Origin: Atopsyche davidsoni
Taxonomy: Eukaryota > Arthropoda > Insecta > Trichoptera > Hydrobiosidae
Length of the DNA stretch: 64,000 nt
Reading direction: 5' to 3'
Assembly: GCA_022113835.1 (NCBI GenBank)
Contig: JAILWY010000008.1
Coordinates: forward strand, 6,049,001 to 6,113,000
Numbering within the stretch: the stretch's first letter is position 1; every line of letters begins with the position of its first letter. The position numbers and the translations under genes are program-made. Under the pieces are notes generated by a model. That model was not told the DNA's origin and ran no database searches. It worked only from the letters and a program-made list of their open reading frames with translations. Shown piece after piece: positions 1 to 11,455 of the stretch.

Positions 1-436
1 GTGCTGATGCCGTGTTTCCGACATAAGTCAATGTGTACTGCACACTTACAAAATGCAGCACAAAAACTCTTTGTTGGAGTTTGGACAGGGTTATTGAATT
101 TCCTCAGATAGGGATGTAGGGTAAGTGGCGAGAGTATTTATAAAGCGAACTGATGGGAGTCAGCAGTCCAGGTCTGACTGGGACATGCAGTCCATAGAAG
201 TAATAATATTTTTCTAGAGACTTAGAGATGTAGACCTAGATCTTGGATCAATTTACTGCACTCCACTGTTATACTTGTGTTGTGAATGAATAAGGTTTTA
301 TCACTGCCTTTACATTATGGCTGGAATCCTCTATTTAGTAAAGATTCGTTTTTCCACATTCATTTTTGTATTAACATTTATAATAACAGAAAGAACTTTG
401 AAAAATATGTATCAATTTGCTTTCTATTGGTTATAG
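1..436 (+). other. Intron of the proline-rich gene
   Basis: This stretch leads to the acceptor at 435-436 (ttatag). No exon in the frame of the next exon could be supported. The 83-residue frame starting at 286 runs through the acceptor in a different frame from the coding exon and is discarded. Confidence 0.5.
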
Positions 437-2772
437 ACAAAGAGGCCTCTGCTGGACACTCCGTCCAGCCCCCCAGCGAGAGAGCGAGTAGCCGCGCCGG
501 TAATAACTGTGGCCCCTGTGGTAGCACCACGCTCTGATGTGGACCAGCGCCGCCTCAGTGCTCCCCCACCGCCCCCGCAATTGCCACGTGAGTACCTACA
601 GTGCGCTTCCAATACCCCACGTCCTCCGAATTCATCTGAGTGTGATAAATCAAGAAGCTGTGATCCGGCAATAGGTATTTGACATGGCTACATAACTTTT
701 TGTAGACTAGTATTAAATTTTATACAAAATTATAGTTAACAAATTTATTTCAATGAATTATTCAAAATATTGCAGTTCAAACGTGATATCCTGCTTCTTA
801 CTTTGGATGATACTGTATGTTTTGTTTTATCATGTAAATAAGTGGGTTGGTATTTGTAATGATTGCAGTGATCCTGGAGAGCGACGACGTGGACCACCGC
901 AGACTGCCTCCTCTCCCACCAGCTTCCCTCATCCCTGTTCCCGCTGACAGAAATCGACAACTCCACAAAGGTTCTAATGAAATATTATTTTAAGAACCCT
1001 ATTTCTGTACTAAGTATTTATGAGTATGAGTTTTTTTTTGTTCTCTTTGATTTTTTGTTAAGGTGACATCGATGTAACTTTGAATTATCTTTCTATAAAT
1101 AATTAAAAAGATTCAATAATATATGTTTGAAAATAAAGTGAGCGAAGTTCCAGTGAACCCTAATCATATTGATTATGTAAATACTTAATGGCAGATGGTA
1201 GATAAATTTATAATTATTTTAGGTGACGTGGACCACAGGAACCTCATTTCATTAACGGGGACCTTGCCGCCGCCCCCTGCCCCCCCTGTGGCTCCGTGGA
1301 CTCCACAGACTTTGCGTCATATTGACCAAGTATGCACTTATTTTTCACTTTGAGCTTTTCATACTCTTTGCTTTGGCCCTGTAACTTTCACTTCCAGACT
1401 TACTGTCAAATAATTTTAATTGGTGCTGTATCTTCTCTTCAATAGGGAGTCAAAACTCTGGGTTTAACTAATTATGTGTGTGTTATAATGTAAAAAGTGA
1501 TGAGTAATATTTTATGAAGATTAGACAATTCTACCTGATTTGACATTCTTTACTCATACTATTCAGAGTAAGTGGTAATCCGCTAACGGAGTATTAATAA
1601 GCATGTGGGTGTTACAGGACTACCGCACCATGGTGGATGCTCCGCCACTGCCACCGCAGCGTGCCCCGCCCTCCGACATCGTAGAAATCATGGACATGGA
1701 AATGTCCGATGATGAGCATGATGATGGTAATAACTGCCGTCACCACTTCACTCATTAAATCAGACTGTTACTTAACTTCTCATCGTCTTATTAATGTTTC
1801 GGTTCAAAAACCACTTAGACCAGGCCTGGGCCAACTTCAGCCGTCAGGAATCATTTATTAAATAAATTTCAACACAATTGTGTCATTAACTCTTTTAAAA
1901 AACTAAGTTTGAATTTGAGCCAGTGGTGTCTTGACATTTTCCAGGAAATCCAAGAAAGTGTGCATTTATTAAGTTCTTATTTCTTATGAGCAGATGCCAA
2001 CCTGTATTATGAATTACGGCTATAGGTGTATTTACTTTTTTTAGAATACACACGGATGGTGAGAATCGAGTCGTCCCTCAACCGGTTACACGGGAATCCT
2101 CTAGTGATGAGGCACAACCAACCTCCTCCTCAGTTCAGGAAACAGGAAATCATCAAGGAGACCTTCATAAATAACAACAAACTCTTGGTTGGGGGTGAGG
2201 AAGGCCACCGGAATAACCTACACAAGAGTGAGCCTTCCAACGACAACCGAGGCAACCTTGTCAGGATAAACAGTATCTCAGAGGACAGCGATGTGTCCAA
2301 ACAACTACCTCTAAACAACTATTTGAACATCCCCAACGAAAACGACACAAGAATTACATCGCCTAAAGATATATTTAGTGATCTAGTTAACGATTCAATG
2401 AATCCAATCAATCCTAACTTGAGCCTACCGCCTCCAGATCGCAATGAATCCGTCATGCACATCCCTCCTCCAGACTTTCAACAGCGTCACGCGCTACCGG
2501 ACCGAATCGATCCCAAAGCGAATGATACCGCCGACGAGTGGGAGCGATCGGACGATGACCAAGAGTCAGTTCCATGGCAACAGCAGCAACAACAACCAGC
2601 CGGTATAAATCCGATGAGACCCAACTTTGCGCCGAGAGGTGCCGGATTCCACCGGGGTATGCCTCCTTTACGGTTCCGCGCTGGGCCCTTTCAGAGGGAC
2701 TTTCCCCCTCGCGGAGCAGGCAACTTCCGCCGGCCTTGGGGGGGGCCGCGGCCACCGCGCCCCTACTGGTGA
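437..2772 (+). CDS. 3' part of a proline-rich, DVDxR-repeat nuclear-type protein (partial)
   Basis: Five exons join in one frame: 437-587, 869-970, 1223-1329, 1618-1726 and 2045-2772 (TGA stop). All introns are GT..AG and the split codons match (phases 1, 1, 0, 1). The first four exons each carry a short acidic module followed by prolines: SDVDQRRLSAPPPPP, DDVDHRRLPPLPP, GDVDHRNLISLTG and, across the exon 3/4 join, DQDYRTMVDAPPLPP. They are followed by an acidic MSDDEHDD stretch. The 242-residue last exon is low complexity: charged and Asn-rich first, then QQQQQQ, ending in an RG/RP-rich tail (FAPRGAGF, RDFPPRGAG, PRPPRPYW). Such composition is usual in nuclear RNA-processing proteins; RPRD2, SCAF and PCF11-like proteins came to mind, but I could not make a firm family match. 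Earlier exons must lie upstream of the window, since no start codon fits here. Exon joins are confident; identity is not. Confidence 0.75.
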
Positions 2773-3560
2773 TCTGACGCCGGGGTCCAATGGTAATACA
2801 TTACGATGATACCTTAACCTAAACGCCGATTCTACACATGAAGTAAAAATGTTTTATTTGTAACTCACCCTCAAGTGCCTCTTCATAGTATATCAATGCA
2901 GAAAAAATATTAACTTGTAAGAAGGTTTGGTTTAGAGCCAAACAACATTTAAAAAATATCTATATTATTGATAGATTAGATAGTGGTTTTGTAGAAAAGG
3001 TGCCCCACACTTTACAAAACAATTACTGTCAATTCTCTTTTCGTGTGATGGACATAATACTTATAATTTTTTAAAACATTGTGCACAAGCTCAACATATT
3101 ATTGAGATACGGTTCGAAAATCCATAAATTAATTGAATGATTACGAAGTGAAGTCAAGGGTTAGTGTCATCATAATGAGTTAAACCATAATAGTTTCAAC
3201 TTGCTGATTTTTGATTTTTTTTTTAAAATTATAAATAAGGAATCAAACATCGAGGCTTGTTATATTCTAAATCAAGCTAAAATGAATTTGAGAACATTAC
3301 GGTTTTTCACTTTATTCTTGTGTAATTATGTACAAAAATAACACTAAAAGAGAATTGAGTACATGTTTATATTTGTTGTAAAATGTTAATGGTAAGTGTA
3401 AAGAATATACTGTACAATGTGTAGGATCGGCAAATTCTTATGGATTGTGTTCAGATTTAGTGTAGTCTGTACAAAATAATATAGGCAGGTTAACTTGTGT
3501 ATAAATCTGTACTATTATAATACAAATCAGTCAAATAAATGTTTTGCATAGCATAAAGGA
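2773..3560 (+). other. 3' UTR of the proline-rich gene with poly(A) signal
   Basis: AT-rich, frame-free sequence follows the TGA stop. The best polyadenylation hexamer is AATAAA at 3534-3539, about 760 bases after the stop, inside 'cagtcaaataaatg'. The transcript end is inferred, and longer forms are possible. Confidence 0.5.
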
Positions 3561-6200
3561 CTACTTTTACAGTAAAAAAATGTCATTTGGATACACAGCG
3601 TCTATCTATCATGCAGGAATACATCTCGTAACTTATTTTCTTTTCCTATCATATTCTTCTAATTACTAAAGAAATCAGATTGTTTGCAAAGTCCCTAAGG
3701 GAGATTGTTTATATTTTATTGTGTAAATATTTTTTGGTAACCGAGGCGTGTTCCTGCATAGAATGAGTCCGACTGCCATCGAAATACGTGGAAAGCATAT
3801 AAATGTAGATATTTGTTTTTCCTGCATTTTATTCCATACATTTGATGATTAGTTTAAGCAAATCAGGTTGAGGAGAGAGCGTGTTTATTATTCCTTAAAA
3901 ATAAATTGATTTCCAAGTAAAACTCACTAAGGAGCAAAACGTTAAGGATTAACTGTCTAACAAATGAAAAACAATTTTCAGATTCATCCACACATTAACT
4001 GCACGCCTGCACCGATCAGTGGGTGTTTTTATTGTCACATTTTATTATTGATGTTAGAAAAAATGTCCACTGGATCTTCTAAATTTTACCGACTTAACAA
4101 TTTTACTAATAATTAAAAACTAAAATTAAACATATTTTTTCAAATAATCAAAAACATTGTAACAAAAAATGCTGTTATAGGAAAGTCCCTTATACAGACA
4201 AACTTCCTTATAATGAATTTTAGGGAACCAAAAAAAAATGCTAAACAAGCAAAGCATTCATTATGCAGTAAGAATGTTGGAATGAAAAAAAAAACTTTAT
4301 TGAAAATTTCATTATTCTGGTATATTATTATAAGATGCGACGTGTATATATTTTGTAAAATAATGGCACACAATTCAGTGTTTTTTTTTTTTTTTTTTAA
4401 GAACCGCTTAGTGAGTTTTACTTCTGTTTTAAAAAAAAACTAGTGAGTTTTTGTTATTTTATATGACAATAAGGAACTGCTGAACTTAACCAAACTTTTC
4501 CGCGGTGAGGAATTTTTACAAAAGGAAGTTATATATTTTTTTCTGTTGCTGTCTGGTAATGTTTTATTATATTACAACTGGTTTTCGAGACAAAAATATT
4601 TGGGTTATTTGAAATACAAAAATTGGCAAGTCCAGTATTGATATGACAATTATTAGGAAAAATACTACGAAATCAAATCAGACAGTAAACAATTCTTTAA
4701 AAGTCAATTGTATTAGTAATAAATACCGAATGCGAAAATGTTTGTATCGGTTCTGCAGTTCCCCAAATAGAGTTTTCAATATTATTTGATAAATAATATC
4801 ACTGTTTATCTGTGAATTTTTATTTTATGAATTTTTCAGCGTTTATTAGATTTGTCTAGGATATGAGTCTACTAATTTTATTTTTATCACTTAACAATTT
4901 ATAATGAAAAATTCAGTGTGATTTTATGAATTATGTAAATAAAACACCCTTTATGTTATAGGTTTAAATTGCGCTGCTAGTGAAAATGTCTTAAATTATC
5001 TACAAAAGCAGATTCGCTTCTTGTATGTGAAAAATAGTAGTAGTGAAGATTTGTCTCATTATATTTCATTTACAATATATAAGAAAGTTCAATATAATTT
5101 TAAAATTTATAACCAAAGTGGTATGTAGCAGAATATATATATATATAAATTGCTCAATGTTGAATATCATCTTTTTTGGCTATTACAAATATTCTCTTGA
5201 ACCATCTTTAAATAACTACCGTTCGGTAATTTGATTTTTTTATAAGGAAATTTTCAGTGTATAATCTACGGTAATGATTTGTCATTAATAGATTTTTTTT
5301 CTCAAAAGGGTTGATTAAACTATAATAACTGTATTACCTTTATATTGGCCTTACGTAACCGTAAGACTAATTTATATTATTTTTGTAAATTACCGTGGAT
5401 TTTTCTGTCATTATTTCTAAGCCTCATTTATATTAACACAGGCTTCCCGATTTTATTATGAGACATTATGTTCATGATTTTTTAGAACAGAATAATGTTA
5501 CTTTGCACGTGCCGCGTCTACTCTTTGTACATAATTTAAGACTTACACTGTTTTCTCTGTGGAGTTGTGTCATACTAGCCTTATGTATTACGTTACTTGA
5601 CTTAACCGCTTAACGATTTTTCATTATAAGAAGTCACAAGCTGCTTGAAACCATTTTTCATTTGAAACCAATCTGACTTATTGTTTGATGATGTATTCAC
5701 TACGGATGCACCGATTGCTGGTGTTGATCTCAGAGAGTGTTTTTGCATCACAGGGTCTCTGGAAGAGACTAAATTTGTAGCTCTAAAATGTTCTAGAAAC
5801 TTCTGAATAGATACGCAACTGGAAGTTGTCAACGAATTCTAATCTTTTAGTTGGTATTATATTCTTGATTTTTTTCTCACTCTCCGTCTCGTTTTTCATT
5901 ACTAAACATGACGCAGATATTTTTTAGCTGAGAAGCCTTCATTCTGATGATGGAGTGTTGCTGCATCTGAAATCACCAATTTTTTCATTGTTTGCACCCT
6001 TTATTAATTATGACATCTCAGTAGACAATCACTATCAAAAATGTTTGGTTTTTTAATTTGATAATTTTATGGAAAGTACATAAAAAGTAAACAGTTTTAA
6101 TGTGTTGAATGTGTTTTTATTAATGATTATTATGGTAATGTGCGTGCATGAGTATTTTTCCCTGTGCTGATTTTGTCATTTCAGGTGTCATCCACTCGTG
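3561..6200. other. AT-rich stretch without a supported gene
   Basis: I see only homopolymer runs (for example a T run near 4379-4398) and short AT-rich frames. A 76-codon minus-strand frame at 5602-5832 has mixed composition but no family resemblance, splice context or conserved motif, so it is not called. Confidence 0.4.
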
Positions 6201-6239
6201 TACTCTACCGGGAAAGCTTCAAATCTAAAGATAAATAAT

Positions 6240-6920
6240 TTTAAGATCTGTTGACATATCATAATGGGATATCTTCAAACCCAAGGAGAATCATTAGTAT
6301 AATTGTTAAAATGTTATCGTTCTTCGGCATTTAATTCTCCTACAATATTCCTTTGGGTTGATTTGATATCTGAAAAAAAAAAAAAAGATTGGCGACATTT
6401 GTTGATACATCAATTTTTTTTTTATTTGAAATTCGTTGACTTATTTCAATGGGATATCTTTAAATCAAAAGAAAAATCATTAGGAACATTAGTCGAAATG
6501 GTATTGACCTTTTCGACGATGTGATCCTGCTACAATATTCGATTGACTCGACATTTTTTGTCATTATTACTTGGCTTTGAGATCTGTCGGCATATTCCAC
6601 CGGGGTATCTACTCATTTAAAGAAAAGTCACCAATAGCCTTATTCATAATGTCAAAGACCTAATATTTTTCTGGTTTCGAGGTCTGCCAACATATTCCAT
6701 CAGGTTAACTTGACCAGGTTAATTTGAAGAAGCATTAGTAACACTTGTGGATTTATTGATCTTGGATTTCTGATAAAAAAAATGTCTGCCGCATTTGTTG
6801 AAATACTTTGAGATTTGCTGTAATTCCATTGTAATAACTCCAAAATTGCATTAAAAACATTATTCTATCTACTAAAGTATTCCACGGTGATATCTTTAGG
6901 CCGTAAGAGATATCACCTTA
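6240..6920 (+). repeat. Degenerate array of units ~100-180 bp apart
   Basis: A phrase resembling 'gatctgtcgacatattcca..gggatatct..aaatcaaaagaaaaatcattagtaac' recurs, strongly diverged, at about 6246, 6430, 6578 and 6682. A last weak copy may sit near 6880. The units vary in spacing and have indels, so this is an old decayed repeat, either tandem or a clustered dispersed family. No coding potential is visible. Confidence 0.55.
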
Positions 6921-7559
6921 ACATCTGTCGATATGTAATCGTACTTTTTTTTTATTGATGTTGATTACCTGATATGTGAATGTACATTTATATTATTACA
7001 ATCGTGACTCGTGAGTTGTGAGAGTTTTGCTTAACACAATAAATTTTTGAACTCGTCGAACTTCTTTTTAAAAATGACTTATTGTGTTGAATGAAAAATT
7101 GCCAACGCACGTTCACAGATAGTATTGATATAAATGTATGCTTACGTATTAAATGGTTTACAGATCTTGGTCGGTGTATTGGAGTCATCAAGATTTCAGT
7201 TCTTTTTATCACATTTATTCATTTAACTGGTTTAATAAGCTTCATTTGAAATGCCAATTAATATTGTAAATAATGCATTTTTTTAATAAAAAAAAAAGAT
7301 ATAGGTATTTATTTTTATAAGCTTAAAAATATGGCGATGGCCGAAATTTACAACAAAATTAGGTAAGTTTGTAATCATTTACGGGGAGGAAACTGTTTTC
7401 AAGAGCCACTTATTTTTATTTAATAAATAAATTTGCAATAACGGTATAGTTTAAATGTTGAAAAGATTTACATTAAAAGGAAGCGCGTTACACTTAAATG
7501 GGATTGATATATTAAAGAGAAGATTTTTTGCTAGCACGTAAAAAAGGGAAATAAAACAC

Positions 7560-7780
7560 TCAACCCAAGGCCACACTCCTGAAGGGTAGTGGGTAAGTTA
7601 GAGCATAGGTGGGATTACTTTGTAGTGTGAAACAAAAAATTCAGCTGTGCGTTGAGTGTCTAGAGAGCAAATGCTGAATAACGAACGCAGGCTATACTAC
7701 CCTCTCCGAGTCGACCCCTGGGTGGTGACTCGTATTGGTCATTACCAATAATAAGTAAGGAGCAAGCTACGTAAAGTATA
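7560..7780. other. GC-richer island beside the mariner remnant, unidentified
   Basis: The segment with 'acccaaggccacactcctgaaggg' and 'ctctccgagtcgacccctgggtgg' is much less AT-rich than its flanks. It could be a fragment of another mobile element. No terminal repeats, frame or RNA fold was found to name it. Confidence 0.3.
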
Positions 7781-7899
7781 GTGTATATATTTAGTGGCTG
7801 GATCAATGAGTATCTGTGTTAGAAATTGAAATGCAAGCTTCTTACAAACTCCCTATTTTATTTTTATACATTTCTCAACTTCCCAACATAATAGCCATT

Positions 7900-8245
7900 T
7901 CTTCGACATCACCAAAAAATATTTGTTGAATTCTTCAAAATAGGCGTGTTGGCAAGTTTTCATGTTACGAAGTAGAAAAAAGTCCCAAGGAGCCAAGTTT
8001 GGCGAGTATGATGGGTGCGGCAGAAAGTTCTAAGGCAATTGGGTCGTAAGTGTGCTGTTGTGGTGAAACAGCACTTGGAGATGCATTTCCTTTTGCACTA
8101 TTGCGCTGTCCCGTGATAGTGTGAATCCCTAAAGCATCTTTCAGGTTCACCCAGAAGAGTATTGTCTTGATTTTTACTTGTTCTCTGGCGTATAGTAATG
8201 GATCCAAGTTCCATCAATCTTTGCTAGAACTCCTTCATAGTATAT
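7900..8245 (-). pseudogene. Degenerate mariner-type transposase fragment
   Basis: Read on the minus strand, the sequence preserves landmarks of the mariner (IS630/Tc1) transposase in the right order. 'DGTWIHYYTPENK' (family form DETWxHxYTPE) is near 8210-8170. A 'VLFHHNSTLTT' stretch stands where mariner has FHQDNAPAH, near 8085-8055. 'LPHPSYSPNLAPWDFF' (family LPHPPYSPDLAPxDFF) is near 8025-7975. The part between the first two blocks is shortened and interrupted by stops and frame changes, and the second catalytic Asp is lost. It is a dead copy. No terminal inverted repeats were identified, so the element limits are unknown. Confidence 0.8.
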
Positions 8246-9740
8246 GCTTATATACGTACGTATATGCTTGCTATCCACAGTTAGAGGTTGAAGTACCCAT
8301 CAAGCTAAATCTCACCCTTGACTTATTCTATAAAACATTCAATACCATTCCGTGTGATACACCTAAGGATGCTTAGCGCACATTCGTTTGATGACACGCC
8401 ATGAAGTTTTTTGACAATCTCCTCCGTAACCACGGCTGCTCTCATCAAAAACAAATTTGTCTTCCAATATCTATTAAAATCACAATTGTGATTGATCCCC
8501 ACAGGCACTATCCACAAATATATAACGATACAGATAGGTCTTGTTTATTTCCGTTCAATAAAAACTTCACGCTTAAAGGGAATTACTATCAAAATCTGTC
8601 TAAATTAGGTATGGCATTGTTTTTAGATGACTGTACGCAGCAATGTCCACCACTTCCATCGGGATTACCAGTCTCCGAACATGGGTACTTATTGATCCAT
8701 CTTCATAAACGAACAGCTTATTACAGCCAATAATAAAACTAATTTGAGAAGTTACTTAAATATGTTCATGTGTCGGAGTTGAGAATTTTTTTAAGTTTGA
8801 GGAAAATATTTTCACACCGAAGTAGCACCACAGATAGAATTATTAATATATTTCCCTATCGCACTTCAGCTTTTACTGTCTACCCTTCAGAGTAATCACT
8901 GTCCTCCAGCGGTACAAGTGTATCTATTCTTCTACCTACCTTTTATCAATTGATGGTATAATGAAGAATATCTTCACGCCACCACCTACTAGAGTAAATC
9001 TTACCGCCGTTGTTTACATCTTACTTACCATTCATTGTTAGTGAAGGTGTGTACATCCTCCCATTTGCATCACGCTTTTACTTACCCACCACCTACTGGC
9101 AATGAAAATGGAGAATAATATATACTTTCCTACCCACCCATAGTCCCGGTTTTTATCAATTTCTGTCGTATTTCGTTTATACTTAAATATTACGTTTCTC
9201 CTAACGCCTCAGTAGTAAGGAAGATTTCATATGTATCTCGTATGTGATAATAAAAAAAAAAATTGCGACTAGTCCGGTAAAACGCTAGAAATAAATTTTA
9301 TTTTACTTCTCATTATGATCTTTAATGAGAGTTTTTCTTACTTCGTTCAGCAAGTTGATAATTTTTTTATCCCGAACAATAATATGCATTATTGGTGGAG
9401 ATGTCATCTTCATTTGATGAGAACTTCCGTCGAGCCAAGTTTTGAAGTAGAAATTTGTAAAATTTGCCAGATCGTATGCCGATGTGTAATAACATGTTTC
9501 TACTGACGTATTAAAGAAACGAGTTTAACCAAAGTGAGACTTGGGCTTATAGATGGATGTCTATATTGCAATTTTTTTACTATAGATTTATCTTCAATCA
9601 ATTCTATCCCAACTAAAGTATGTAGACCTTTCGAACCCCATCACAATAAACGGTAGCGTAATCAACTGCTACACAGTTGGAGTTGAAGTAAGACGTGTCT
9701 GATTGTTCATGAATATTTCAAAGTTGATTTGGTTTCATAA
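8246..9740. other. Gene-poor stretch, possibly more transposon debris
   Basis: The longest plus frame (8401-8733, 110 codons) and the overlapping minus frame (8323-8517) resemble no family I know. Their mixed composition beside the mariner suggests transposon-derived sequence, but no motif proves it. From 8760 to 9740 I see nothing beyond AT-rich sequence. Confidence 0.3.
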
Positions 9741-9765
9741 GTGTTGTCCTGGTTGATGTTTTCAT

Positions 9766-9806
9766 TCCTCCGATGCTTCAGTCCCCATGCTGGGACCATC
9801 TTCATC
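9766..9806 (-). ncRNA. Hammerhead-ribozyme-like motif, degenerate
   Basis: The minus strand reads ATGAAGA, then GGTCCC-AGCAT-GGGGACT, then GAAGC. This matches the hammerhead order CUGANGA / stem II / GAAAC, with a C-to-A change in the first box and GAAAC mutated to GAAGC. The stem (GTCCC with GGGGAC) is intact. The core mutations make self-cleavage unlikely. Related copies lie at 30786, 35498 and 60714. Confidence 0.4.
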
Positions 9807-10339
9807 TCATTACTTTTATATTTTCTATCATCTTCAGGGAAACGTCGGAAAAATGAAAACCTCAAGGAGCGCAACACCCAAGAAACCGAATCAATTCATA
9901 ACTCAACCAATGGCTGCCGATCAATTTCTAATTTGACTGTATAAAATAGTTGTATATGAATGTAAGCATTGCGATTATGTAAAAGCGTCCTGCAGATTAA
10001 CAAGAGTCGCTAATTTACCATACTCCGTTATTAATTATAAAGAAAATCGAACGGTCAAAGAACCCTATAAAGGCAACGTCAAGTCTAGGTTTTGATTAAA
10101 CTTCTCATTTTTTAGCTGTTTGATTTTGTTTATAATTATTTTCGGTTTTTTTAATCAATACTTTGACTGAGTTCGAGTCGGCAAATCTCTATCATATGTA
10201 TCTTGGAGAAGATCTGATGAAGACTGAACTGATGTAGACTACGAAAAATCAAATCGTCGATTAAATTCAAATGCGACGCTCAACTTGCACTGATCTGATT
10301 GGTCTGAATTTGCACGCCAACATTTTTTATTTACTAAAC

Positions 10340-10465
10340 TAATATGATTAGGCACAATTAGGCTAAATTGATTTGTGTGGAATCCCACACAAATCACGAT
10401 GATATTTTTCTGAGAGTTTCTTTAAATCATCTTCTATATATGAACTAATGTGCCTAATCATATTA
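10340..10465. mobile_element. Short foldback (MITE-like) element with nested hairpin
   Basis: A perfect 16-base inverted repeat, TAATATGATTAGGCAC at 10340-10355 and its reverse complement at 10450-10465, encloses a perfect 12-bp hairpin (10369-10380 with 10385-10396, loop aatc). There is no reading frame. The structure fits a small non-autonomous foldback element of about 126 bp. A clear target-site duplication was not seen, so MITE status is inference. Confidence 0.5.
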
Positions 10466-11390
10466 ATAATAATATAATAAATACACATCTGATTGACCAA
10501 TCCATAAATATATTTTGTGTTTATATAAGATATTATAATAGTTTTGAATGTTTTATCCGAGTTGGCTATTCATAATTTTGTTTGTAATGAATGTTTTCTT
10601 TTGTTTGCTTTCTTTAGATTTTTAATTAATTTTCTTTTTTTTTTCTCTTCAGAATCTTCTGGATATCCACCGCTCAGGAGTGAAGCTATCGGCTAGATGA
10701 TTACTTAAAAGACTGATTACTTCTAAGAATCGTATTGGCTCACGTAAGTAGACTTCACTTTACTATTATGAAACTTTTTGCTGGCTGTTCTTACGTCAGC
10801 GGAGTGCTGTTAACATTTAATATTTTTATTTCATGTGTTGGAAGTAACGAGAAGCCTATAAACTGCATTATTCTATTAGAATAGAAGGCTGTCAGAAGCT
10901 CTTTCAGTGGTTTGATTAATTGTCGACTTCGAAAGTGCAAATAGAGTAAAAAGTTTTTAATTCCACAAAAAAAACTATTTATTGCCATCGTGTTCAAAAG
11001 AAAGCCAAACGATCGTTTTAGTCCCCCATTTAGACTATCTGACTTTGAGTGTCTCTCGCTCGTGGAGTTTAAGTAATGTTGATTTATTTCTCTTTCATCT
11101 GTCTTGGGAGCAGCTCTTCTGAATGCCGCAGAAAATCGATAAGACTTGCCATCAAGATAATCTAGCATCAACTTCGGGATGGAGATCTCCCACCATTATA
11201 TCACTTTTTTTATAAAACACAAATATCTATGAATTAATTAATGCGTTTATTGACAAATGAATGCCGGAGAATTTTAAGTGCCATTACAATTTTTTTCAGG
11301 AGAGCAAAACACAATTTTTTATAAAATTATACAAGACTGGAAATATTTCTTATTTATGTATATTTCTGTTGTTTCTTTTGTGTTGTCTAT
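10466..11390. other. No supported gene; one unexplained 126-codon frame
   Basis: A minus-strand frame of 126 codons (10791-11171) is long for such AT-rich DNA and has mixed composition, with a hydrophobic middle (SFFCGIKNFLLYLHF). It has no recognisable domain, neighbouring exon or promoter. I leave it as a possible old transposon fragment rather than a gene. Confidence 0.3.
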
Positions 11391-11395
11391 TAGAA

Positions 11396-11397
<2 letters not shown>

Positions 11398-11448
<51 letters not shown>
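11398..11448. repeat. (TA)n microsatellite
   Basis: An uninterrupted run of about 24 TA dinucleotides. Shorter (TA)n tracts occur near 12175-12210, 34902-34925 and 37243-37262. Confidence 0.95.

Positions 11449-11455
<7 letters not shown>

Noticed and set aside
286..537. 83-codon plus frame across the first acceptor
   Set aside because: The exon 437-587 is read in another frame that joins cleanly to the later exons.
7965..8207. 80-codon minus frame over the mariner
   Set aside because: Wrong frame; the transposase residues are read in the neighbouring frame with stops.
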